Source: Ptychodera flava (Eukaryota > Hemichordata > Enteropneusta > Ptychoderidae). From it: 64,000 bases of DNA. Position 1 is the stretch's first letter. Every line of letters starts with the position of its first letter. Where the stretch lies: the NCBI RefSeq assembly GCF_041260155.1, contig NC_091930.1, positions 34,439,070 to 34,503,069 on the forward strand, written 5' to 3'. Below the pieces are notes generated by a model. The model saw only the letters and a list, made by a program, of their open reading frames with translations. It was not told the DNA's origin and ran no database searches. Below are positions 1-10,580 of the stretch, one piece after another. A program made the translations under genes and the position numbers.

Positions 1-790
1 TGTGACTATCCCCTCATCCTGGTTTCTAAAATGTGACCCTCCCCGTTGTCCGACATTCTAAAACTTGACTGTCCTCAAATCACTGCATTATTCCCCCAGG
101 ATAACTGAGACAGTATCGGCTAATTTACATAACAATTGGTTTTGTATATAAATGTACTTTGCTTGAAGTGGAAAGTAAAGCGTGCATGGATGTCCGCACT
201 AGCAATTGGATTTTAGGATTTCATTGAAAATGTTGATTCACCTCACATGATAGCCTATGAGAAACTATGAATATTTTTTTCCCAATACAAACTAGGTAAA
301 TTTGTGTATGTACTCTTGATTGTTGATAGTAATGTACTTAATTAGACTAGGGTGGTTACAAATGGATGTGCGCAAGAAATTGGATTTTGGAATTTCACCG
401 AAATGCTGATTCCTATACATGGTAGTCTATGAGAGAACTATGAACAATTTTTTTCCAATATACATTGATTCTTTTAAATAGATACACATTATCGACAAGC
501 TTCAAGAGCAATGAAGATGTAGTGGATCCTACATGAACACCTGAACAGTTAAAACTTATGAAAGACAGAAACACTGAGATACGAGACAGCTGGCAAAGTA
601 TGCATCAATTATCAAATGTCTATACATGCACATATATTGCTAGTTTTTTGTTTTCGTCAGTGATTTCCTACTAAAGAAACATCACATGGAAAATCAAAGG
701 TTTGGCCGTAAAATAGCTTCTGTCAAAAGTGACCCTCCCTGAAGATAGGTTAATAAAAAGTTACCCTCCCCTCCATCCCCCGGCTCACCC
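1..790. repeat. Diverged tandem repeat (period about 176 bp) flanked by GTGACCCTCC motifs
   Basis: Two units (about 183-300 and 359-475) share AATTGGATTTTGGAATTTCA-like stretches, then a conserved CTATGAG..AACTATGAA block and a T-run. GTGACCCTCCC occurs at both edges (about 35 and 730), suggesting one larger dispersed element. No coding potential. Confidence 0.6.
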
Positions 791-1415
791 CCCTGTATTT
801 ACTGAAGACTCACTTAGCCACCATAAAAGGTCTCTACTGTTGCAGACCATTTGGGCCCTGCGGTCGTTACTATGGCGATCCTTATGTCAGGATAGACTCC
901 ACACACAATGGTTCTACTTCGGAATAAAAGGACGCGATATGTTCTACACACTCAGTACACCCAAATAATCACGTGATGCCGGTACAAACAAGCCCACATG
1001 TGTACTAACGCGTATGGAAATACACGTACGTCATGCGCGTTTGCGCACATGGCTTTGTTTCAGTGTTTGTACCGTGGTCGATTCGAATTCCGGGTTTGGC
1101 CTATTACATCACCTTACACTCTTGTAAAGGTCATCAAACTTCCACTCAACAAATCATCACCTTCGAGACAAAAATACCTTATCAGTCCTCCATATTACAA
1201 TGTCGTATTTTTGAGCCAAAATGGAGTGATCAACTCTCAATATCCTATTAGATTAGTGCAATACCTTGCGTTTCAAGGGATTTGTACTCACTTTCAATTA
1301 TGTGTAGTGCTTTTGCGATTCTGTATTTATTAAATACGTTTCGCATTTTACTAAGCACATTAGTTGCTTTCGATGTCAGTCTTTCATACAATATGAAAGT
1401 TCATTGCCAGTAATC
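791..1415. other. Noncoding stretch
   Basis: Open frames here are short and overlap one another, with no recognisable domain, splice pattern or repeat. Confidence 0.5.
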
Positions 1416-1486
<71 letters not shown>

Positions 1487-1500
1487 ATATAAAATATATA
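1416..1500. repeat. (AT)n microsatellite
   Basis: Near-continuous TA dinucleotides with a few slips. Confidence 0.95.
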
Positions 1501-4352
1501 AGTCATCATTTGTCATATGTAAGATAGTAATGAAAATTCCTGCTACATTGTAAAATTTGTAGTTTAAGAACACTGTCTTACAGTTACTGTTGATCACTTT
1601 ATTTTCAAGCAAATTGCAATGTTAGGTTATTGCCAAGTTCCGTCATCCTCTTTTTTATTTTTTATTTTTTTGAAAAAAAATAAATGTATTTCAACATAGT
1701 CGCAAACATCCTCTTTTACCGTCATCCTCTTTGACCAGAGACGGAGAGAGCAGCGCCCTCTCTGTGACCTCCCCATGAATTTGGATTGTTGGTGATGTAT
1801 GATATATTGTTATTGCATAGAATTCATGCAACAAAGGCGATTTGGGTGATTTGGAAGCCTTGAATAGCTACCTTGGCACTGTACGTCACTGTGGATTTCG
1901 ATTAGATTGCTCTATTTTGATTTCCGAATTTTTCTTGTTTAACCTTTTAAACCACGTACAAGCACTGGCACAAATGTGTGTTTTTCAATAGGCCTGCTTG
2001 AAATAGGGTTGGCCGGCAGAGTTTGGGTTTTTAAGAATGTTGATTTTATTTGAGTCGCAGGACTTTTTGAACGCGTCGATCGATTTTCCAGATACAAACA
2101 CAGACAAAAACACATTGTACAATAAATCCGAACGGTTCAGCAGTGATACATTTGCAATCAGAACTCGGGTGTTTGGTTGTACTACTCGAACGTACGCAGA
2201 GAAATTTATCATACACAATGACGCTATTCTTAATGTGACTCAACAGCACCGATAACACTCGTACGGTCGTACCTTTGAATACCCAGGCAAAACCTCGAGC
2301 TACTGTACTGCGGCTAACCTTTGAGACGAGTTGAGGCACCTGGGTGTGCATAGTAATGCTTTCAATGGCTGAGAAGTTGACACACCAACTTGAAGAATAT
2401 CTGTTGTAATCACCCCCGTTTAATCTTTATCACACGATGGAAAACGCAATGTTCCGAGCCTCAAATTTCCTCTATTCTAATATTCTCTACAAATTTGTGT
2501 ACTTTTACACAAGTACAAAATTGTCACCATTATATAAGGGTTATCTCATGGAAATTTCCGTCAGTCTTTGATTGTTTGTAAGATAAAAAAAATCATACCT
2601 TGGAATATCCAATTCTCGACCGTTCTTATTCAAGTTTTACTTCACGCACTGACGAAGATGAACCAGGTTTGTCGATGATTCCAGTTAACAAACGTAGAAA
2701 AATTGCCTAGAAAATAAAGTAGGGGTGAGTTTTCGAGGTCACCCCACAAGCAGCCGAGAAGCCGACCGCTATCGTAATTGCAGATATCGTGATACACGAG
2801 ATTCATGGAAATCATGACCCTTGTCATGTGGCTTGCGGTATTTTCTGATCTCAGTGATCGGTCACAACACTTTCCGAACAGTGTTCCAACGTTCAAATGA
2901 ACAGAGTCAGTACCTTCATGAGAATTCATGATTTCACCATATACGAAGTTCCTCATCTCGGGTTATTTGTAATATTCTTGTAAGTTTGTTATTGTTTTGA
3001 TGATCATTCTGCTCTGTATGGCGTCAACGTCGAAGTTTTCTAAAATTCGGAAATCTACTCGCGCGGAGCATGCTAAAGTATCATGGTGTGGCTGCCAGTG
3101 TAGCCGAATCATTCTCATACTGAACGCGCACGACCACGATACTTCGGTAAATCCAACCAGCCACGCCCCTTCTTTCAATTTTCCTTTTTCATCTTATTAT
3201 ATTATCTTATCTTTATCTTACTTTACTTTACAATGGAGTATTGCCAAAAACAAACCTTGAAACGGAGGCCGTGATATTAATCCCCGAGCGTGATTTGAGA
3301 GCAAACAGTTTACGCAGGCAATGCGAACTATCTCAACCGTTACAGCCCTGGAAGTAAAATGCCCACCCAGTTGACAAACTTGCCATTAATCCGAAAACCT
3401 GGCCTTTTCGAGCCTAGGTTTAAAAGCCTGTCCAAGGTTAAACGCTAGGCGGGTTACAGGACGCCAGGGCTACATACACTGCACAGCCAACAAGCTGCCA
3501 GCAGAGAGTCAAACAAAACCACTGTTGTATTGAGTGGTTTGAAATAATACTCAAAGAACCTAAAGTTCACTAACAGTAAGGGTCGCGGCAGTGTACGTCC
3601 TGCAAAATGCTGTTCCTAAACGACTCCGCTTTGGGGTCGGGCATGTTTGATCATAGGTAGTACAACTATTTTTTTTTGGGGGGGGGGGGAGATCACATCT
3701 ATTATAAGATACGAGGTGCAACATTGTATGCAAATGAGAACAAGTGTTGTGAAGTGACCACATTTTTCTAGTGAGAGGGCGGGGAAATCTACAGTTTCCC
3801 CGCGGGCAACCCACAATTTCGATATTTAGGGGCAGGGAGTATAATTCTGTCGCTGACGGGAATGTGTGGATTCACACGTATCTGCCCTAGTCAAACAGCT
3901 GACGATTAGACTTCTCCAGGAGGGAGAGAGAGGGAATTGGGACATTTTTCAGTGAGAGATTGGAGTGGGCGATCCCCCCTGATTGGGTAAAGGAAAGGGG
4001 AAAACTAACTGACGAGCGGGCCCGGGAAATATACATGTCATAGCGATAGAGCATTTGCGACCAGTCATTTTGCTGCAACCAACGAACTTCTTGAACAAAA
4101 ATTTAGAAAATATGTTGCCTGATTGCTTGCCCTTGATCTTCTGAGCGATTGTCCAACAACTTACAGAAGACAAAGTACGTGTTTACTGATGAAGTGGGTT
4201 TTTTCAGATTTTTATCATTGCGTCCTGTCTGATTATCATCAGATACTTAATTTTACATAGAATCGCATCTTTCTGGCATGAAAGCGGCTATGATGACAGT
4301 CTTCTCAGTCTACGATATACTACAGCCATCATTTGCACATTGCATAGGATGC
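1501..4352. other. Noncoding stretch
   Basis: No supportable gene. It holds a T-run plus G-run at about 3670-3690 and the motif AGCGCCCTC at 1752-1760. Confidence 0.5.
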
Positions 4353-4712
4353 TGAAGGTAGTGACGCGCCTCGGGGACAGATATTCAAACTCAAATTTCT
4401 ACAATGATTCTTTTCTGATCTACCACTTGTTGGGGCTCATTTTGAAGCTCTTGGAGAAAGAAAACCTTTTACCGTCTTAGCTCTCCGAAAATCAAAAATT
4501 GAATTTTTTCTTTCATAGACTTAACACAGGAATCGCAGCCATTTTTAATTTCAAATATCGAAAAATGTTGGATAATTTGTTTTCGCTTGTTCCATACTTT
4601 ACACTGACCCCCGATTTTTATTGTTGATTGGTAAGAGAATGGCTGAAAGTTTCATTCAGAAAAATTTGACCAAACGTTTAAGTCTTTCACATTCGAGGCG
4701 CGTACTGTAGCT
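4353..4712 (-). mobile_element. Miniature transposon, family A, copy 1
   Basis: About 360 bp, in reverse orientation to the best copy (60910-61270). Terminal inverted sequences are diverged (GAAGGTAGTGACGCGCCTCG / CGAGGCGCGTACTGTAGCT). The central GCAGCCATTTTTAATTTC block is a degraded form of the family core. Confidence 0.75.
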
Positions 4713-5413
4713 GGGGTACATATCTGCTTGTTCGCACATGACCACACTTGCTATACATTTACGTTCAATAGGTATATAGAGTTATTACATTTCCTTTGTA
4801 CAAGTGTTGATCTTTTCGGGGCGTTCCTTTTTATTGCGCTGTGATATAGCCCGACGATTGTTCTGAATTGTAGTCTTTGAACATGGTTTTGACGACTGAC
4901 AACGACCTTGACCGACAGAAAGCTCTACATGGACTGGCATCGTTAGATCACTTGTCTAACATTCATCCCCCCCCCCGGTGCACGTATGAAGACACTCTAT
5001 AGGCCCCCTGCTACATGGGCTACCAGGAAAGGGGACCTGTTGTAGGCCGATAAAACATTCACCCATAACAAATAGACATAACGCTCATTTCACAAGTTAT
5101 TGTTTAATCGACATTGCAGCAAATCTAATGATAGTTCTCGATAAAATTTCAGAGGTAATTTGTTGGTTAAACAGATGATATTGTCTCTTATTAGTTAACT
5201 ACACACTACGTCATATCTCTGTTCAGTCTCCTCTACGCAAACGAAGAAATTGTCTCTCCTGATAAACTTAAGTTATCCAAGAACTTGCAATTCAACTTTG
5301 ATGAAAATTTTACCGGTAACTTATATATTCATTTTCATAATTTCCTGTCGCAGGAAACACTGGTACAAATCTTAGCTTTTGTAAATCGAAAGAGAACATC
5401 GTCGTGAAGTTAT

Positions 5414-5583
5414 CTACAATGGTGGGAGGACGTTCTTCTGGTATTCCTCGGCGGTCATGACGTTGCCTGGTGGCCAGTACTCGCAGACGGCGAAGTAGTA
5501 GGTGAAGGGACCTAGGGTGCGACTGGTGGCGAAGGCGCAGCCCACGGTATCGGTGTCCGCCCAGACAAGCTGTGTGAAATGTC
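5414..5583 (-). CDS. CAP gene exon 5 (C-terminal CAP motifs and stop)
   Basis: Acceptor TTTCTCCAG, phase 1. Encodes residues 203-258: GHFTQLVW (CAP signature 1, H204), a Cys pair, then FAVCEYWPPGN (signature 2, with E in place of the usual polar residue after Cys). The stop TAG is at 5414-5416. Confidence 0.9.
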
Positions 5584-7498
5584 CTGGAGAAACACGAATG
5601 AGGGAATAATTACTTTATACTTTGCGTAACTTTTTTTAAACCTTCTCGAGTAAAAAGTACGTTACAGCAAGTCGGAACATGAGCAATCGTGACGTGAGCA
5701 CTTTTCACTGACCGTGTCTGTTCGTCCATCTTTTCGTTTGAAACTTAAAAGCTCTCTGTCAATGTTTTCCGTTTGTTTTACTTGTCGGTCAACGCAAACG
5801 TACGATCCTTTTACAGTAGACTGTAAGATCCGTCGCTCGAGGACGGTCCCAACGTGGGGGAGCATAGAAAGCGCCCTCGAGCGACGGATCTTCCAGTCTA
5901 ATGTGACAGCGGACTGAATAGATATTAATTACCTGCAAGATCCTGAAATCCGGGACTGGCCCATCGATACAGGGAGATTTCCCGGTACCAATGAAGAGCG
6001 AAGCCGTAACCTTTGGAAATAAAAGTTAAAGGTTAAAATAAGGGATAGCGTTTATTATTTGACTCCAGATAGAAATAACGGGACACATTGTGACTTGTAA
6101 TACAATAAATGTGATCATATAGTCTTGTAAATATGTTTGATTTATGTACTATGTAAGTATGTATGCATGTATATATGTATACAATCATGTACCGTATGCA
6201 TGCATGTATGTATATATATGTACTGTGTATAAGTGTACCTGTATGTTAGTTGGTTAATTAGTTCCTTTGTTTCTTTACAAGTTTAGTTGTTTGCTCGTTT
6301 GACGTTGTGTATATCTTATAATCCCATCCCTAGAATAAATGTCATTTATGTTGCCTGCATAGGGAGTTAATAAAATCTCTGGAAAAGCATGGCAAAACAA
6401 AATACCTGTTTGGCCCTCAGCACCAGACAGACCGATGAAGTCGATGTTCTCTCCGTATTTCATGGTCGAGTGATGGATCTCGAACCGAGCCGCGTTGTCG
6501 AGTGCGACGAGCTTGGCCGCCCTGGCCAGCTCGTCGTCCCACTTGAGTGGCTGGACTCCGTGCAGGCACCGGAAGTAGTTCTGGGCCTCGAGAATCTGCT
6601 GTGTCAGATCTTCCAAGCCCGAGTTGCCGATGGTGTCCGGTTTTGTGCAACCGTTGGCGTCAGTTTCTCCCCAGCCTGCCATAGCGAAAAAAAGTTAAGC
6701 AAGCGCTGACTTTAGTGAGAGACAGTTATAAGCATTCCATGTGAAGACAATGCTGCGCGATATTTGAAATGTCAAGAACGAATAATGTAAACATTGCAGT
6801 GAGTCCACTGCACTCTTTTGCCTTGTGAAACGTTTTCATACTCTAAGACCGATCACGTGAATAACAAGAACAATATTTGACAAGGGGACGTCGACGTAAA
6901 CACTGCATTATGACATGACAGGAGAAACGGCGATGGCGATTTTACAGAGACAGTGTCAAGCTTTTCAGATTGAAGAGAAATGAGGAGGCGGCCTTCACTT
7001 TTTATCGGAAAGCATATTTAAAAGTTTTAACTCGATATATTTTTTGAAACAATTTACACTTTGCTGAATTTTTTGAAACATTATTGCATCATGAACTTTC
7101 ATACGTTTTGTGAAATATTCTACCGTGTCTTTTGCTCTCACTGGGCTACGACTGCGTGAAGTGAATTGTCTCAATACAAACATCAACACTCAGTCTGTTA
7201 CATTTCAAAGAAATTGTACCAAACGATGCTAAGTTAGCTACCTCAAATGTGCAGTTGGTAAATGCACTATTTTGTTACATACCACAATCTTGATTCTCAT
7301 CATCGGCCGTGTCACACACGATAAATCCATCACACATTAGATCTTCAGACATGCAGAAACCGCTACGGTCTTCACATTGCCATGGGTGACCAGGATGAAT
7401 GTAGGCACATTCATCTTCGCCATAAATAATGCCCTTTCCTTTTTCTATGAAAGTAACAGTAAACTTGTCATCATTGACTCTCTGAGAACACTCAAACA

Positions 7499-7539
<41 letters not shown>

Positions 7540-7561
7540 GCTCTCTCTCTCTCTCTCTCTC

Positions 7562-7634
<73 letters not shown>

Positions 7635-8328
7635 GTTAAACTATATTTTGAAGACACGCGGAAAGACACTACTCTTGCTGAATTAGTGGCAACTCATTAT
7701 CAGTTCGCTAATAACTTTAAAATGCTGTCTTGCTGTGATTGGACGATCTAATAACTCGACCTTTGGCCAAGTATACGGGCGACCAATTCTCTTTAGCAAC
7801 ACAACGGGCACCTGTGCATGCAACACAGTGGAGGAGATTGCAATTGCATGTCATCAGCGCCCTCAACGTTTTTCCATACAATAACACACTGAAAACGTTT
7901 TGTTGTTTGGACTCGGAGGGCCCGGGGGCTTATTGCCACTCACGATTGTTGCACTCACCTCGTTTTGAAATCTTTCCTATAGGCCCCGTACCAAAATCCT
8001 TGCATTGCATTCGGCGACGAAAAGAAAAGAAAGTAACTGAAGTTATCTTTAAAACAATATAACCGTTGTAAATGGAAATGATATTGTCACAGTTTTAAAT
8101 GACGCTAAGATTTTTTTCCAAATGCACAGGGATAACAACGTTGAAAATCGATGAAAGCCTAATGAATTAATTTAGTGATGGTGCGATCGTCGTACATCAG
8201 AAGATATAAATCCAGAATCATTATCTCTGTCTGGAAAAAATTGGACGGTTTGAAAGTACAGTTCTCACCTCAGCGACGGATTTCCCGGCCAGGAACACGA
8301 TCAACACCGCGGCTACTAGACGATGCAT
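5414..8328 (-). CDS. Secreted CAP/SCP-domain protein with N-terminal LDLa module (5 exons)
   Basis: Spliced minus-strand gene: exons 8269-8328, 7283-7481, 6406-6675, 5933-6010 and 5414-5583, joined in phases 0,1,1,1, giving 258 residues. Residues 1-20 are a signal peptide (MHRLVAAVLIVFLAGKSVAE). Six cysteines (45, 56, 63, 70, 76, 86) with CDG and an acidic DTADDEN stretch form an LDL-receptor class A module. Residues about 110-250 are a CAP domain with the whole metal-binding tetrad: H155 (HSTMKYGENI), E162, E187 (WYREI) and H204 (GHFTQLVW), ending in CEYWPPGN. The family is secreted (CRISP, PR-1, GAPR types); the LDLa may bind calcium or a partner. I cannot assign a substrate. All key residues are intact, so it should be functional. 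A TATA box lies about 80 bp upstream; a weak ATTAAA is at 5103-5108. The exon 1 to exon 2 junction is the least certain because a GA tract sits just before the acceptor. Confidence 0.88.
5817..5900. repeat. Intronic inverted repeat, 26-bp arms with 32-nt loop
   Basis: Arms 5817-5842 and 5875-5900 are reverse complements with one mismatch at arm position 8; the shared core is GATCCGTCGCTCGAGG. TA dinucleotides sit at both outer ends, so a Tc1/mariner-type TA target is possible. It lies in the last intron (5584-5932) of the CAP gene. It could be a tiny foldback transposon or a hairpin RNA precursor. Confidence 0.85.
5933..6010 (-). CDS. CAP gene exon 4
   Basis: A 78-nt exon, acceptor CCAAAG and donor GTAATT, phase 1 at both ends. 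Encodes residues 177-202, including HWYREISLY with the third tetrad residue E187. Confidence 0.85.
6406..6675 (-). CDS. CAP gene exon 3 (N-terminal half of CAP domain)
   Basis: Acceptor GGCAG and donor GTATTT, phase 1 at both ends. Encodes residues 87-176, including helix 1 (QQILEAQNYFRCLHGVQPLK) and the HSTMKYGENI motif with tetrad residues H155 and E162. Confidence 0.88.
7283..7481 (-). CDS. CAP gene exon 2 (LDLa module)
   Basis: Encodes residues 21-86 with all six LDLa cysteines. The donor is GTATGT (phase 1). The chosen acceptor TTCTCAG is the one that keeps phase 0 with exon 1. A second acceptor, TTTCATAG about 45 nt further in, would need phase 1 and therefore an unseen exon between. 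The 3' boundary is firm; the 5' boundary is an inference. Confidence 0.7.
7503..7633. repeat. (CT)n microsatellite in intron 1 of the CAP gene
   Basis: About 130 bp of CT with three short interruptions; in the transcript it is GA. It starts about 20 bp from the proposed exon 2 acceptor. Confidence 0.95.
8269..8328 (-). CDS. CAP gene exon 1 (signal peptide)
   Basis: Start codon at 8326-8328 opens 20 codons rich in V, A, L and I, a typical signal peptide. It ends in GAG followed by the strong donor GTGAGA, phase 0. The following intron is 787 nt and contains the CT/GA microsatellite. Confidence 0.8.
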
Positions 8329-8406
8329 TTCCGCAACAAGAATGATATTAACGACAAGCAAGGAACGTTAACAGGGAACTGAATTTTCAAACCACCTTGA
8401 AGACTG

Positions 8407-8413
8407 TTTTATA
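8407..8413 (-). promoter_or_regulatory. TATA box of the CAP gene
   Basis: TATAAAA on the minus strand, about 80 bp upstream of the start codon. A start site about 30 bp downstream would leave a 5' UTR of roughly 50 nt. Confidence 0.6.
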
Positions 8414-8419
8414 GAGAAT

Positions 8420-10184
8420 CCATTTGTCCCCGAGGAGGATTGTCCCCATTAGTTGCTGGACGTCCTAATCGATCAAATGTACCGACCTAATCTTTCAGTA
8501 CTGGCCATCTGGCGAAATTGGGCTCACACCTGTTTGCCGTATTTATGAAATATTCCTTCTCTCCTATATCATGCTTTATGGCGATAAAAGTAATGTTTTT
8601 CTAATTTGAATTGACACTGAAGTCGATGTTAAAAGAGTTTTATAGAGCGTACAAAACTGAAGGCCTTTTTGGCCTAAATAAGAAGATTCTATGTGACAAC
8701 TCAAATTGTGTGTATCAGATCGTGAATGAAAGTAAAAGAGGCAATAGTGCATCGGTGTTGATACCTACAGTAGTTATTTATGAATCGAGAAAAACTGCAT
8801 TATAACATCATACAAGGGTAGAGGATTTTTTTTTCAAAAGTGGGATATAAATCTCCCCTTTTTTTCTTCCGAAAGTAATTTTATTTGAAATTAATTAAAG
8901 AAAGGACTGACGGTTGGAAATAATAGCTAGATATTTTTCAGAGAGTAAACCATACATCATCGAAATTTATTCACTTAAATTAATAGTAACTGTTGTGGAC
9001 GAGCCGGTGATTTAACATTTTGCGCTCGATACTGCAACATTAATTACTGTATTCGTTGGATTTAACACACTATATTGAGGGCGCTTTTGTTAAAAAAAAC
9101 TGTTGTCCTTTCGACTGAACAGTCGGCTTCGATTTCGGAGTTACGCTATTTAATCATGGGCTGCCCGCTTTCTGCCGACGGTCTATGATCTAAAACTACC
9201 TATTGAGGGCGCTGTTGACTCAACGTTGGAGTACCCGAAAGCTTCGATGTCCAGATTCAAACTATGTCTAAGATCTGATCACATGTAGGTCGGTAAATTA
9301 TTTTCTGTGAAGAGGTTTTGCCGGCCAGTGAGTGACGGGTGTACATGTGAAGTGAAAAGAAAATCCGCGGCGTCACGCATTCACGCGATTATATATGTTA
9401 CAATAGGCTCAGCGACGCAACGATTGGTAGAATGTTTGCGAGCGCATTTTGGTGGCAACGCCTGATCATAGACCCTCGAGAAAAACAGAGTAGAGAGTCT
9501 ATAGGATTTGATTAAAACGAGGTTGTCCTCTGTGTAATATTTACTTTATCATTCAAACCCAAAAAAATAAATATTCCTCAGCAATCTAACGATCGACGGG
9601 ATGCGAAGGTCAACGTCAATCTTATAAAAAACTCCAGGGAAAATATTTCAGGAGGAAATGTTCTCTGCTACTAACCCATGGTGTTCACGCCTAGATCTGT
9701 TGCTCACAAACATCGGGATATAGTAATCATCTTCAAAATAAAAATAGTCGCCGCAATTATGACTTTTCAATACTTCCGTATGCGGCTACCTCGGCCACTG
9801 GCACATCGAAGAACGTACCGACATCAAAACGAAAGAATTCAGGCTCTTGTCGAAGGGAGTGCTCGTCATCGCTCGACAGATCTGATATCGCTTCCAGCAT
9901 CGGCGGTAGAGCCTTTGTCAATGCTTTCAACCACATACACCCCGGTGTGTTGATTGGTGAAATTTCAAAATGTTTTGGTTGAAATACCAAAGACCGTTCA
10001 ACAGAGCATAACGCCAGGCGTTCTCCTGGTTTAATATGCAGATACTACACGTAATCCTTGCTATTAATACAGTCAAATCTAACTTTAGCGATAACTGCGA
10101 ACTCAAAAGCACCGAGTCTGAAGTTTGGACTCTAGCTCCACTCATTCTGCTTTGGCTTAGTCTTAGCATTCATGCAAGTGGGGG

Positions 10185-10186
<2 letters not shown>
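8420..10186. other. Upstream noncoding region of the CAP gene
   Basis: No supportable gene. Two TATTGAGGGCGCT-type motifs lie at 9077-9085 and 9205-9213, and a short PDZ-like reading lies on the minus strand at about 9866-9961 (see findings). Confidence 0.45.
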
Positions 10187-10266
<80 letters not shown>

Positions 10267-10580
10267 CAGAGAGAGACAGAGAGAGACAGAGAGAGACAGA
10301 GACAGACAGACAGAGACAGACAGAGAGACAGAGAGATAGAGACAGAGAGAGAGAGAGACAGAAAGACAGAGACAGAGACAGAGACAGACAGACAGACAGA
10401 CAGAGACAGAGAAAAAGACAGAGAGACAGAAACAGTGACAGAGAAAGAGACAGAGAGACAGAGACAGGGACAGAGAGACAGATAGACAGACAGACAAACA
10501 GACAGACACAGACAGACAGACAGACAGAGACGGAGACAGGCTGACAGACAGGCAGGCAGACAGACAGACAGGAGAGAAAC
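10187..10580. repeat. Compound (GA)n / (GACA)n microsatellite
   Basis: About 70 bp of pure GA runs into some 320 bp of mixed GAGACA and GACA units. Confidence 0.95.
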
